DNA of 64,000 nucleotides from Bacteroidota bacterium. GTDB taxonomy: Bacteria; Bacteroidota; Bacteroidia; Bacteroidales; Lentimicrobiaceae. The notes under the pieces were generated by a model. That model had not been told where the DNA came from and ran no database searches. It worked only from the letters and a program-made list of their open reading frames with translations. The stretch spans positions 62,001-126,000 of the forward strand of contig WSXX01000013.1 in NCBI GenBank assembly GCA_009773515.1, read 5' to 3'. The position numbers and the translations under genes are program-made. Positions 9,687-19,386 of this stretch are shown here, one piece after another; position 1 is the stretch's first letter; every line of letters begins with the position of its first letter.

Positions 9687-10139
9687 TTATTTTTCAGGGT
9701 GAGTGCAAAACTCGGTAAGAACACCAAAAGTTGACTTTGGATGCATAAAAGCAATGTCAAGACCTTCGGCTCCACGGCGCGGTTGTTTGTCGATAAGCTG
9801 AACACCGTTGGCTGCAGCATGATCGAGCATTTCCGGCAGATTTTCAACTGCAAAGGCAATGTGGTGAATACCTTCGCCTTTTTTCTCGAGAAACTTTCCG
9901 ATGGGGCCTTCAGGATCGGTTGATTCAAGCAATTCAATTTTGGTTTGCCCAACAAGGAAAAAAGCTGTTTTAACTCTCTGGTCTTTAACCTCTTCCACTG
10001 CGTAGCACTTCAGGCCAAGTACGTTTTCGTAATAAGGAATACTTTCCTCGAGACTCTTAACGGCGATGCCAATGTGTTCAATATGTGTAGGTTTCATGGG
10101 GTTTAAATTTTCGGCAAAAGTATATACTATTTGAATCAT
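9687..10139 (-). CDS. mce: Methylmalonyl-CoA epimerase
   Basis: HIEHIGIAVKSLEESIPYYENVLGL; GEGIHHIAFAVEN; likely starts at internal MKPTHIEH. Confidence 0.93.
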   Translation of the reverse strand: MIQIVYTFAENLNPMKPTHIEHIGIAVKSLEESIPYYENVLGLKCYAVEEVKDQRVKTAFFLVGQTKIELLESTDPEGPIGKFLEKKGEGIHHIAFAVENLPEMLDHAAANGVQLIDKQPRRGAEGLDIAFMHPKSTFGVLTEFCTHPEK

Positions 10140-10252
10140 GGGAAAGGAAAATCGAGAAAATCGAAGTAAATCTGTAATTAATAATAATTCTAATTAAGGT
10201 TTTGATTTACACATACTTAAACCTACATATGAAGGCAGTTGCATGTATAAGG

Positions 10253-10281
10253 GAGTTTGTCACAAGATGTGCGACAAACTT
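10253..10281. repeat. Imperfect hairpin gagtttgtcacaagatgtgcgacaaacttc
   Basis: agtttgtc...gacaaact inverted repeat. Confidence 0.5.
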
Positions 10282-10340
10282 CATATAATCAGATAGTTAT
10301 AGGATAGTATCTATTATCAGATAGAATGGCTTATCAGCAA

Positions 10341-11072
10341 TCAACTGAGTGCATCACAGATTTCTACTCCCGGCAAAAGATGCCATGCCTGCATACCGGT
10401 TTTTCGGGCAGCTTCCACATGCATAAGTGTATCGTCAATAAACAGGGTTTCCTCCGGAAGCAGTGATTTATCCTTCAGCACATATTCAAATATTGCGGTG
10501 TCGGGTTTCGACAATCCTATCTGATGCGAAAACCAGAGTTTTTCGAAAAGTGTGTCAAGCGAAAAGCCATAACGCTGTTGAAAATCGTGCATATAGGCTT
10601 CGTAATGAATCTGATTGGTATTCGAAAGCAAAAACAAACGGTATTTTTGGCCAAGACTCTTGAGTAACTCAATTCTTTCGGACGGGAAATCAAGCAGCAG
10701 CGCATTCCATGCGTCAATTATTTGCTGGTCAGGTATTTTACTCGTAACCGCAGCCGAAATAGCCCGGATAAACTCCTCGGAGCTTGCTTGTCCACGCTCA
10801 AACTTAACCATTAATTCAAGACTCGATCTGCCGCCAAAAAAGTCGGCTTCGTCCTTAATCCCCAGACTTTTAAAAGCACTCGCCGTAAGAGAAGGATTAA
10901 TATTGAGCAGAACATTTCCAAAATCGAAGATGATGTTTTTAATGTTGCTGAGGTCGGGTTTTTGATTGATATCTTGCATATTAAGCCTTTTAAATTGCCT
11001 CAAAATTAATTGATTTCTGTCATTATTGAGTGGAATATGAACGTTGTGCAGAAATAAAATCCGGACTTTCAT
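10341..11072 (-). CDS. HAD family hydrolase (phosphatase), start probably at internal MQDINQK near 10980
   Basis: IIFDFGNVLLNINPSL; LFLLSNTNQIH; FIDDTLMHVEAARKTGM. Confidence 0.88.
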   Translation of the reverse strand: MKVRILFLHNVHIPLNNDRNQLILRQFKRLNMQDINQKPDLSNIKNIIFDFGNVLLNINPSLTASAFKSLGIKDEADFFGGRSSLELMVKFERGQASSEEFIRAISAAVTSKIPDQQIIDAWNALLLDFPSERIELLKSLGQKYRLFLLSNTNQIHYEAYMHDFQQRYGFSLDTLFEKLWFSHQIGLSKPDTAIFEYVLKDKSLLPEETLFIDDTLMHVEAARKTGMQAWHLLPGVEICDALS

Positions 11073-11150
11073 TAATTCTGAAAATTAATTTTATCCTGTA
11101 TATTTGTTGGAAGAGATATTCAATACTTCATTTATTAATTCTGAAATAAT

Positions 11151-11348
11151 ATGAGCAAACATCTGAAAACGACCATACTCAAGGCTCTTGGCTTCATGAT
11201 TGTCGTTGGCTTTATGTTCTACTTTTTATCCAATAATAACGATGGTTTTGAAAAGGATATAAAGACAATTATCATGCAGTCAGTCGGAAGTGGGGTTCTA
11301 TATGGGGTCATTATTTATTTCTTTGACAGGCGAAAAGAGAAGGAGTAG
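11151..11348 (+). CDS. Small membrane protein (hypothetical)
   Basis: 65 aa ORF with two hydrophobic segments. Confidence 0.5.
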   Translation: MSKHLKTTILKALGFMIVVGFMFYFLSNNNDGFEKDIKTIIMQSVGSGVLYGVIIYFFDRRKEKE

Positions 11349-11399
11349 GATTTGCCGTATTAGTTTGACAAAACTGAATACTGAAAACTGAATCCTTAG

Positions 11400-11416
11400 G
11401 TCACAATTTGTGACCT
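11400..11416. promoter_or_regulatory. Perfect 8-1-8 palindrome upstream of ORF6N gene; candidate operator
   Basis: ggtcacaatttgtgacc, 48 bp before the ATG at 11464. Confidence 0.5.
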
Positions 11417-11463
11417 TAAAGCAATAAATCGCTTTTTGTGGCCCCTAAGAAAAAATTATCAAA

Positions 11464-12390
11464 ATGAACGAAGAACTTAGCTTGGCGCACCAGTATGAAA
11501 TAGAAAGTCGAATATTCACCATTCGCGGTATGCAGGTGATGCTGGACAGTCATTTGGCAGAAATGTACGGCATAGAAACCAAAATGCTAAACAGAGCTGT
11601 TAAACGAAATATGGTTCGATTCCCGGAATCTTTCAGGTTTCAATTAACCAATAATGAATATGAAAACCTGAAGTTCCATATCGGCATCTCAGGTGAAGAT
11701 TCTTTAAGGTTCCAAAATGGCACCTTAAAAGAGGGAAGGGGAAAACATCGCAAATATTTTCCATACGTTTTTACCGAACAAGGTGTGGCTATGCTTTCGG
11801 CTGTATTGCGAAGTGAAACCGCGGTGAAAGTAAGTTTACAGGTTATTCAGGCCTTCGTTCAGATGCGCAGGTTTATTGGTGAAAATGCCGGGTTATTTCA
11901 GCGGTTGGACAGGGTAGAACGCAACCAAATAGAGTCTGATGAAAAATTTGAACGTCTATTTGATGCATTGCAAAGCAAAGATGATATACCCGCCCAAGGC
12001 ATTTTCTTCGATGGGCAGGTGTTTGATGCATGGAAATTTATTTCTGACCTGGTTCGCAGCGCCAAATCCTCCCTGGTGTTAATCGACAATTATGTGGATG
12101 ACTCAGTACTACAGTTGCTAACCAAGCGAAACAAAGGCGTAACAGCAACTATTTATACCCAAACCATTAAAAAGCAAATGGCCACCGATCTTGAAAAGCA
12201 CAATACACAGTATGACGTAATTACTATTAAGGAATTCAAAGGAGCCCACGATCGTTTTCTGATTATTGATGGCAATGAACTATACCATATTGGGGCTTCC
12301 CTGAAAGACCTCGGCAAAAAGTGGTTTGCCTTCTCAAAGATGGATGCCCAGACACTGAATTTGTTAAAAAAAATAGACGCGATTAGATGA
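11464..12390 (+). CDS. ORF6N domain-containing protein with PLD-like C-terminal domain
   Basis: IFTIRGMQVMLDSHLAEMYGIETKMLNRAVKRNMVRFPESFRFQLT; C-term HDRFLIIDGNELYHIGASLKDLG. Confidence 0.88.
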   Translation: MNEELSLAHQYEIESRIFTIRGMQVMLDSHLAEMYGIETKMLNRAVKRNMVRFPESFRFQLTNNEYENLKFHIGISGEDSLRFQNGTLKEGRGKHRKYFPYVFTEQGVAMLSAVLRSETAVKVSLQVIQAFVQMRRFIGENAGLFQRLDRVERNQIESDEKFERLFDALQSKDDIPAQGIFFDGQVFDAWKFISDLVRSAKSSLVLIDNYVDDSVLQLLTKRNKGVTATIYTQTIKKQMATDLEKHNTQYDVITIKEFKGAHDRFLIIDGNELYHIGASLKDLGKKWFAFSKMDAQTLNLLKKIDAIR

Positions 12391-12467
12391 GTGGTTGGAA
12401 GGATGTCGTTTTAGGTGATTTGTCAAATTGTGAAACAGAACCATTTGGCTGTAAACGGAAGAAGTAA
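12387..12467 (+). pseudogene. Possible type I restriction S subunit (hsdS) N-terminal remnant
   Basis: ATGA overlap with ORF6N stop; MSGWKDVVLGDLSNCETEPFGCKRKK*; W-K-x-V-x-L-G-D start resembles HsdS N-termini; no continuation. Confidence 0.5.
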
Positions 12468-12741
12468 CCATCATATAAAAAGGTTTCAAAGTTCTATCCT
12501 CGAAAGGCAGTAGTAGCTCCCCATAGATATTTATCGGGCACTTGTTATATGCTTATCCGTATAAAATTATGAAAATATCAGCATCTATATGCTTTTACAT
12601 ATAGATTGATAAAGTATCTAAAGATTTTCTTCCTTAATATACTCTTCACTCAAGCGATATTAAAATCAGCAAATGCTTCTAATGCTGCGAGTGAAGATTG
12701 CCAAAAAATTCCCGGTATGCTTGGACTTTTAAATTATTTTG

Positions 12742-12749
12742 TACATTTG
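12742..12749 (+). promoter_or_regulatory. Bacteroidetes-type -7 element (TAnnTTTG) upstream of tRNA
   Basis: tacatttg with ttgg at about 12721, 42 bp before tRNA. Confidence 0.55.
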
Positions 12750-12790
12750 CAATCCCTTATGAAAATAAGCTTGTAGCCAAAAAGCTACAA

Positions 12791-12867
12791 GGGCCTATAG
12801 CTCAGTTGGTTAGAGCACCTGACTCATAATCAGGTGGTCCCTGGTTCAAGTCCAGGTGGGCCCACCA
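12791..12867 (+). tRNA. tRNA with CAT anticodon (tRNA-Met or, more likely, tRNA-Ile2), CCA encoded
   Basis: gggcctatagctcagttggttagagcacctgactcataatcaggtggtccctggttcaagtccaggtgggcccacca; acceptor, D, anticodon and T stems pair; gactcataatc resembles E. coli ileX. Confidence 0.96.
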
Positions 12868-12928
12868 ACAAATATCAAGGGTTTCAGAACGTTTAGTTTT
12901 GGAACCCTTTTTTATTCTGTGAGATTGT

Positions 12929-13336
12929 TTATGCGATAATTTGGTTTGTTCTCTTTATCCACAAATAGCCCAGAACTATTTCTATCGCTCCGATTATAAA
13001 ATATGCTGGCTGAAAAAAATGATACATCTGAATCGATAAAACCTGAACGGTAATCCAGATTATAAGTGAAGCACCCAGCCCGATTCCGATCCATCCTGTG
13101 AATTTCCATTTAAAAAAGGATAAAATTGCACCTGCCAGGTTGAATATGCCATTGACTGTAAAAAGGAAAAGTCCCGGAATAAAATAATCGGGAAACGGAG
13201 ACCCTTCAAGAAATCCGGGATTCATTCCAAGTCCGCTGCCATCTGGTTCAACCAGCATTGAGTAACCGGCCGGAAAAGCACCGAGGGCAACAAATAATTG
13301 AATGATGCCGAGATAGATGTAAATGTGTCTTTTCAT
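12929..13336 (-). CDS. Hypothetical membrane protein (4 predicted TM)
   Basis: Hydrophobic 135 aa ORF. Confidence 0.6.
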   Translation of the reverse strand: MKRHIYIYLGIIQLFVALGAFPAGYSMLVEPDGSGLGMNPGFLEGSPFPDYFIPGLFLFTVNGIFNLAGAILSFFKWKFTGWIGIGLGASLIIWITVQVLSIQMYHFFQPAYFIIGAIEIVLGYLWIKRTNQIIA

Positions 13337-13797
13337 CAGTCGGTATTTTTAAAAGTAATGATTGATTTGACTTCAACATTGCCCTTAATCATAGCCCATA
13401 CCGGACAAATGGATTGTTCTGACAGGGTCAAAGCTTTCTGCACATCGGCTTCGGTAACATCGTTGGAGGTGATGATGTATTCTGCCGTAATTTCTGAGAA
13501 GGAGGTCGGGTGTTCTGTTCTTCGCATTCCAATGACCTTCATGTCGAAAACCTCAATATTTTTCTGCATCCTGCGGAGAATAGTAAGAACCGACCCTGCA
13601 ACGCAAGCACCGAAACTGATAAGGAAAAGTTGCAGTGGCATATAACCCATCCCATCGCCATATGGCGGAATGTAATCGGTGTCAATAGGTTCGAAATTTC
13701 CGGCCTGGCCGATGATGTGCAACTTGCTGTTTACCAGGCTGAGTGAGGCTTCTAAGGGCAATACAGCAACCGGTTGTGTTGAGTTTTTTGCTTCCAT
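13336..13797 (-). CDS. OsmC family protein
   Basis: PLQLFLISFGACVAGSVLTILRRM and ALTLSEQSICPVWAMI. Confidence 0.85.
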   Translation of the reverse strand: MEAKNSTQPVAVLPLEASLSLVNSKLHIIGQAGNFEPIDTDYIPPYGDGMGYMPLQLFLISFGACVAGSVLTILRRMQKNIEVFDMKVIGMRRTEHPTSFSEITAEYIITSNDVTEADVQKALTLSEQSICPVWAMIKGNVEVKSIITFKNTD

Positions 13798-13952
13798 TTC
13801 TGATGTGATTATACAAAGGTAAATTTAGAATATTGTTTTTTCAAGGCCAGTGCAAATATATTTCAGGAGAAGGGCTGAGTGGAAATAAATTGGTGTGAAG
13901 CAAACATTCTTGCAGGTTGAAAGGTGATATTGAAACGGTAAACCGGAAGGTT

Positions 13953-15107
13953 TTAATTTCGTGGCCGCAGAAAATGATATCCCAGGTGGAATTCTAAAAA
14001 TTCGGCAAGTATAAAGTTGATTGACCGGACATTTACGCCCATTGAAATATGATCTGTAAAATGGTATTTTACACCCACTCTCTGATAAAACTGCTTGTAA
14101 TTTCCGTATTTTTTGTGGCGCAGGTAATTGCCAACTCCACCATGCAGTGAAAGACGGCTTATCTCAAATTCAATCTGATAAAATGCCCCGACAGTCAGAT
14201 TATCCCAGCCTATTGGCCCCGGAGATCCATCTTCGCGGGCAGTCAGACTCCACCAGAAATTAAAATCAAGTGCGGGTCCCGATTTAAAAGCATTGGTATG
14301 CTGCATAAGGTAAACGGCACTCAATCCGCCCACTGCAAAGTAATTGGTGTCAAGCTCATGTTCTACCATCTGATGATCGCCATATCCGAGCATCAGGTAA
14401 AGTTCATTATTTCGGGGGAGCCTGCCGGGTTTCGGAGCATCTCTTGTGTCTGGGTTGCCCCGAAGGTGATATTTCAGCTCCACAGTGGGAGAAAGCAAAT
14501 TCAGACCACGATTCGGTCGTTCGAAACCACCATTCGAAAAATGAGAAAAACTAAGGCCTGCTCCAAGATCGAAATGTTTTGATATTGGATAGAATGCGTT
14601 GAACCCGACATCAAGATGCACGGTCATTCCTCCTCCTATGGCTATGTTTTTGGGATTGTGAATTGAATCATACTTATTCCAGTTCCATGCCAAACCAAAC
14701 TGAAATTCTGAATAAACTTCAAGCTTCTTCCAGCGCTTTACCGGCACACCTAAAACTCCGTAAATTGAGTTCGGGTGTCCCAACTCCTTAGTGAAAAAAC
14801 TGGCTTTGTTGTATCCTATCCCATAATAGGGAATATGATACACCCGCTGCCATTCGGTGTAACCGGGATTTTGCCATAGCAGCTTAACCGAGATTGAATT
14901 ATGAAATTCCAGTGGTTTACCGGAAAGGTTTTCTCCCTTCACAAACGGATTGGTAGGGAGTATTTTTCCATGGGTATAAGCCATACTGAGCGAAGGAAAA
15001 TCTCTGGTTTTCGCTTTGGCAGAATCTCTTTGCGGGAAGCCGGCAGCAGGAAGAAATATCAGTAAAAATGAAATGATCAGAATCTTTGTCAGAGATTGAA
15101 CCATCAT
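13953..15107 (-). CDS. Acyloxyacyl hydrolase / PagL-like lipid A deacylase family outer-membrane protein
   Basis: LSFSHFSNGGFERPNRGLNLLSPTVELKYHL resembles the PagL H-x-SN motif; signal peptide. Confidence 0.78.
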   Translation of the reverse strand: MMVQSLTKILIISFLLIFLPAAGFPQRDSAKAKTRDFPSLSMAYTHGKILPTNPFVKGENLSGKPLEFHNSISVKLLWQNPGYTEWQRVYHIPYYGIGYNKASFFTKELGHPNSIYGVLGVPVKRWKKLEVYSEFQFGLAWNWNKYDSIHNPKNIAIGGGMTVHLDVGFNAFYPISKHFDLGAGLSFSHFSNGGFERPNRGLNLLSPTVELKYHLRGNPDTRDAPKPGRLPRNNELYLMLGYGDHQMVEHELDTNYFAVGGLSAVYLMQHTNAFKSGPALDFNFWWSLTAREDGSPGPIGWDNLTVGAFYQIEFEISRLSLHGGVGNYLRHKKYGNYKQFYQRVGVKYHFTDHISMGVNVRSINFILAEFLEFHLGYHFLRPRN

Positions 15108-15239
15108 TTGTCAGGTTTGGAACTTCAGTATAAATAGGTTTGGATTATTAACTTTGCAGAGGTGAAATTATTGCTTTTGCACAGAAACAAAAGTAAGCTG
15201 CATCCTTTTACAGCAAGGGGCTTGTAAGGATTTGCAAAT

Positions 15240-16094
15240 TTAAAGTGTCCTGATCATTTCATATTGCTTCCCTTTGAGCGCTAGCCCATGTGATGCAAAA
15301 AAGGGTCCGATGGACTTGCAGTTGGTATCGGTGTTGATGGCTTTGATGTTATTGTGTTGATTGAGGGTTAACATTTCGGCGAATAAAACAGTCGCAATGC
15401 CTTTACGTCTGCATTCCGGCAGAACAGCCAGTTGCGTTATATCTCCCGAGGCAGGTTCAAAGATTCCATAACCAACAAGCATATTCCCTGAGAAAACCCC
15501 TGAAATCACAAAAGCTTCAGGACTCCGGACAATGGCTTCACAACTGTTTTGCCAGGAAGAATGAAAATCACACATGGATTCTGTGTTGTTTAATTCCGAA
15601 AGGGTTATTTTTCGAAGGTTATATCCTTCGTGCAGCGATTTTTCTTTGATGGATAGGGCAGAAGCTTCGGACACAAAATAGTTGAATTCGCGGCTGACCT
15701 CAAATTTCAGTTTCCGGTAAACCGAAATGGCTGCTTCGTTATGTTGAAGTACTTCAAGCAGATATTGCCTGATGCCGGCATCAACAAGAGAAGGAATTGA
15801 AGCTTTAAAAACTTCTGATGCCAGTCCCTGGCCGCGATATTCCTTCAGCGTTCCGGTTCCGGTGTCGTATGCCGTGAACAGGTTATTGAATGTACCAATG
15901 CCATTGCAGGTAAAACTCACAAGTTTTCCGTGGTCGAAAGCGCCAAACGACAATTCAGGGTTAAATCCCCGGCGGCGAAGCATTCTTTCATGCTCATTTT
16001 TGTCTAATGTAATTTCATAATCCCTGAATGCTTCGGAGAAAGCAGTAAAGAGATCATGGTTGTTAACCTGGGCAAGATTTCTGATTTCAATCAT
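15240..16094 (-). CDS. GNAT family N-acetyltransferase
   Basis: TGTGTLKEYRGQGLASEVFKASIPSL and ITQLAVLPECRRKGIATVLF. Confidence 0.85.
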   Translation of the reverse strand: MIEIRNLAQVNNHDLFTAFSEAFRDYEITLDKNEHERMLRRRGFNPELSFGAFDHGKLVSFTCNGIGTFNNLFTAYDTGTGTLKEYRGQGLASEVFKASIPSLVDAGIRQYLLEVLQHNEAAISVYRKLKFEVSREFNYFVSEASALSIKEKSLHEGYNLRKITLSELNNTESMCDFHSSWQNSCEAIVRSPEAFVISGVFSGNMLVGYGIFEPASGDITQLAVLPECRRKGIATVLFAEMLTLNQHNNIKAINTDTNCKSIGPFFASHGLALKGKQYEMIRTL

Positions 16095-16106
16095 CTTAAC
16101 AGACTA

Positions 16107-16628
16107 TTATTCAGCATCATCATTTTTCCTGATGGCATACACCAACTCATCCAGCAACTCTCCGTTTTTTATCAGATTTTTATCGAAACGTGCTTCAAGA
16201 TGGAATCCAGCTTTTTCGAGTACGCGCTGTGATGCAGGATTGTTCCCGAAAGGCCGGGCAAAAATTCTGGCAACAGGGAAAGTCTTGAAGCCATACTCAA
16301 TCATTCTGCCTATGGCTTCTGTTACAATGCCTTGTCCCCAGCAGGTTTCTGAGAGCCAGTAACCCATTTCGGCATTCAGGCAATGAATATCATCTTGCGG
16401 AAACACACCAATGGCGCCAACAGCTTCCCCCTCAACAACAATTGCAAATATCTTTGCCGGGTTATGCGACATAGCAATTTCAAGAAATCTTTCTCCGTCA
16501 AGTCTATTATATGGATGCGGGAACTGGTTGGTGAGAAACCGCGCTACATTTATATTATTGGCGTGTTTCACCAGACTGTCAAGGTCTGAAGTCTGCCATT
16601 TTCTGAGCTCAAAATTCGTCATATTCAT
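16107..16628 (-). CDS. GNAT family N-acetyltransferase (RimJ/RimL-like)
   Basis: AEMGYWLSETCWGQGIVTEAIGRMIEYGF; NPASQRVLEKAGF. Confidence 0.9.
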   Translation of the reverse strand: MNMTNFELRKWQTSDLDSLVKHANNINVARFLTNQFPHPYNRLDGERFLEIAMSHNPAKIFAIVVEGEAVGAIGVFPQDDIHCLNAEMGYWLSETCWGQGIVTEAIGRMIEYGFKTFPVARIFARPFGNNPASQRVLEKAGFHLEARFDKNLIKNGELLDELVYAIRKNDDAE

Positions 16629-16691
16629 GATGTTCTGTCAATAACGAAGTTGCCGCACCTCCTGATGCATTTCAAGAATTTCCCACCTAAA

Positions 16692-16811
16692 AACAAGAGG
16701 TCGTCTTAAAAGTCTAATTAGGCTTCGACTCCGCTCAGCCTGACATTGTCATATTGAGCGGAGTCGAAATATGAACAATCCACAAATTGACTTTTGAGAC
16801 AGCCTCTTGTT
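16692..16811. repeat. MITE-like element: IS-like outer inverted repeats with inner ttcgactccgctcag palindrome
   Basis: Outer aacaagaggtcgtcttaaaagtc / gacttttgagacagcctcttgtt; inner cttcgactccgctcag...ttgagcggagtcgaa. Confidence 0.8.
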
Positions 16812-16816
16812 CCTGA

Positions 16817-19177
16817 TTATTTCTTCACCATCTTCACGGTAGCAAGCACTCTGTCGCCCTGCAAAAGTTTGCACAGGTAAAGACCGGAATTCAGTTTTGA
16901 AGTGGAAATTATCTGTTTTCCGTTCATACCACCAAGTGATTGGCTCATAACTTCTTTGCCGGTAATGTCGGTAATTAACAGAAGTGCGCCGGGGGAAGTA
17001 AGCTGATATTCAAATTCAGCAACATCAATGGCTGGATTTGGCCATGGACCCTTCAACGCTGAAGCCGTAAGTGCCGGATTGTTCTCTGTGTTGGTGGTAA
17101 TGTCGATCATAGTTACGGTAAGGTCGTCGAAGAAGAAACCATCGGCGGTGGTTCCGGCATCACTGCGGAGATTGAACCTGAGTTTTACCTGTTCACCAGC
17201 CCATTGAGACAGGTCAATTTCTTCGCGCACCCATGAGTTTTGAATGCCATCATAAACCGGTTGGCCGGGAGCCTGATAATTGTTGCCCGGTTTTGTGTAT
17301 TTACCCGAAAGTGGCGTCCATGAAGTACCGTTGTTTGTTGAAATTCGCACCTGAACATAATCGTATCCGGCTTCAATGCGCCAGCGGGCGTAAAAGTTAA
17401 GTACTACCACCGATGCATTGGTGAGGTCGATGTTGCTGTTCAAAGTGAATGAAGTATTGGTATTGTTCGAATAATTCCCGAAAGGAGAATCAGCTATTGA
17501 ATAAGGCGCAGAATATGGAAATGCATTGTAAAGGCCCCACTGTCCGGTCCATTTTTCAAGGTCAGGGAAGTCATCGGAGAAAGCAACAACCGGAACACCA
17601 AAATATCTGACAATGGTATCGCGGGTGATGTAAAGCCCGTTATCCAGCGTGAGCACATAGGTGAGTGTGTCGCCGTTTGATACTTTATCGCTCAACTCGA
17701 ATGAAATAGAGTCGGTTTTCGACTGCAGCACTGCAAGGTTGCTGATCTCGAATGGTTCGCCAACTGTAAGAAACTCATCGCCAAGAGGTTCAACCGAAAC
17801 GGTGTAAGTTGCCGGTGTTTGACCGAGGCGTTTCAGGTTAAATTTTATAAACGATGACTTTTCCGAAATTATCATAGGCGTAACATCAGCAACTTCTGCA
17901 TAAGGTCCTGAAAATTTTGCAGCCAGCAGACTTTGCAGCATGTTTTCCTGACAAAGCGGAATAATTCTGGAAACCACAGGCCAGAAACCATCGCCCGAAC
18001 TTCCGACTTCAGGAGTATATGATAAAATCTTGTTTTTTGTGGTTTGCTCACCATACATCCAGTCGTCGGAACCCCCATTGGAAGGATAAATGGTAGTGCT
18101 GCCAGGCCCGTAAGTATAACCATTGTCGGCTGTCATCCTTACCGAATACTCATGAAATACGTTATCATCAGGACAGGTTTGCGGGATATATCCCCAGGGA
18201 TAAAGCAGCAAGTTGCTGTATGAGTGATAGTTTAGCGCAATTTTAAAATCATTGGTTTCACATACTTCTTTCAAAATCTGAGTTTCCTGCTCAGAGAATG
18301 CTGAAGGACCGCGATAGGTCAGGTCGCTGGGATAGGGTGAAGAACCTTCATCATCGTATCCCCAGGCAAAGCCGAAGTTGCGGTTGAGATCAACGCCATA
18401 ATATCCGCTGTTGAGGCTTCTGTTTTTACGCCACATACCGCCACCATTGGGATTGGTGTTGATGTTGTATTGATAACCATCAGGATTGACTATGGGAATA
18501 ATAAACATTTCGGTATTGTCAATCAACGATTTAATTTCCGGGTCGGTTTCGTAGCGTTCAAGAATGTAATACATGTAGAATAACAGGTGCTGCATTCCAA
18601 TCGGTTCGCGGGCATGAATCATACCTGTGTAAAATACCTGAGGTTCTGATTCGCTTTCATATGGGTTGTCGGATATTTTTACATAATAAACAGGCCGGCC
18701 CTCATCGGTGGTCATTGTTGAAGCAGGAGCTTTCACCGTAATCAGATCGGGGTAAAGCGATGCCATATTATCCAGATGTGCATAACATTCATCTACTGTG
18801 CTGTAGCCTCCGCAGCTGCCCAGCTCAAAACCATAGGGAACCGGATAATCTGAGGGTGCCCTCATGGCCTGCTGCATGACCTCCGATAAATTATACCCTT
18901 CGTTTCTTGCAATGTAATGCGCTGTAAGATCTTCAATTTCAACAGTATATGAAAGTTCCAGATTTTGTAGTTTCCTGAAATCGCTTTCGCTGATGGCTGT
19001 GGTAAAAGTGTTGTCTTTTTTATTCAGATAGCCGGCATCAGTCGGAATTCCTGCTTTTGCCAGTGTGGCAATTGTTTCGGAGGAAACCTCAAAGATTACC
19101 TGACGGTATTTTTCGCTTTGTGCGAAGGTTAACGAGCAGACAAACAGCAGCAGTAAAAGAAAGGAAAAACGCTTCAT
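16817..19177 (-). CDS. M14 family zinc carboxypeptidase with T9SS C-terminal sorting domain
   Basis: YTGMIHAREPIGMQHLLFYMYYILE, PIVNPDGYQY, GVDLNRNFGFAWGY; C-term WPNPAIDVAEFEYQL...GLYLCKLLQGDRVLATVKMVKK. Confidence 0.92.
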   Translation of the reverse strand: MKRFSFLLLLLFVCSLTFAQSEKYRQVIFEVSSETIATLAKAGIPTDAGYLNKKDNTFTTAISESDFRKLQNLELSYTVEIEDLTAHYIARNEGYNLSEVMQQAMRAPSDYPVPYGFELGSCGGYSTVDECYAHLDNMASLYPDLITVKAPASTMTTDEGRPVYYVKISDNPYESESEPQVFYTGMIHAREPIGMQHLLFYMYYILERYETDPEIKSLIDNTEMFIIPIVNPDGYQYNINTNPNGGGMWRKNRSLNSGYYGVDLNRNFGFAWGYDDEGSSPYPSDLTYRGPSAFSEQETQILKEVCETNDFKIALNYHSYSNLLLYPWGYIPQTCPDDNVFHEYSVRMTADNGYTYGPGSTTIYPSNGGSDDWMYGEQTTKNKILSYTPEVGSSGDGFWPVVSRIIPLCQENMLQSLLAAKFSGPYAEVADVTPMIISEKSSFIKFNLKRLGQTPATYTVSVEPLGDEFLTVGEPFEISNLAVLQSKTDSISFELSDKVSNGDTLTYVLTLDNGLYITRDTIVRYFGVPVVAFSDDFPDLEKWTGQWGLYNAFPYSAPYSIADSPFGNYSNNTNTSFTLNSNIDLTNASVVVLNFYARWRIEAGYDYVQVRISTNNGTSWTPLSGKYTKPGNNYQAPGQPVYDGIQNSWVREEIDLSQWAGEQVKLRFNLRSDAGTTADGFFFDDLTVTMIDITTNTENNPALTASALKGPWPNPAIDVAEFEYQLTSPGALLLITDITGKEVMSQSLGGMNGKQIISTSKLNSGLYLCKLLQGDRVLATVKMVKK

Positions 19178-19386
19178 GGTTGAGATGGGTTAGAATGGGT
19201 TTGATGTATGCAAACGTACTAAATTTATTGTTGGGGATGAATGATTTAACTGTTTTTTATCATAATACTTAAATCTGTGAGTATGTCGATGATTTATTGA
19301 AAGTCAGGGGATGACTTGATATTATCCTGTTTTTGTGAAAACAATCTGAAGTTTAACAAACAATTTATCCACTTACCTTTGCCCCT

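Noticed and set aside
12791-12867. tRNA as integration site of a genomic island ending at the ORF6N gene
   Set aside because: No integrase and no repeat of the tRNA 3' end found in the window
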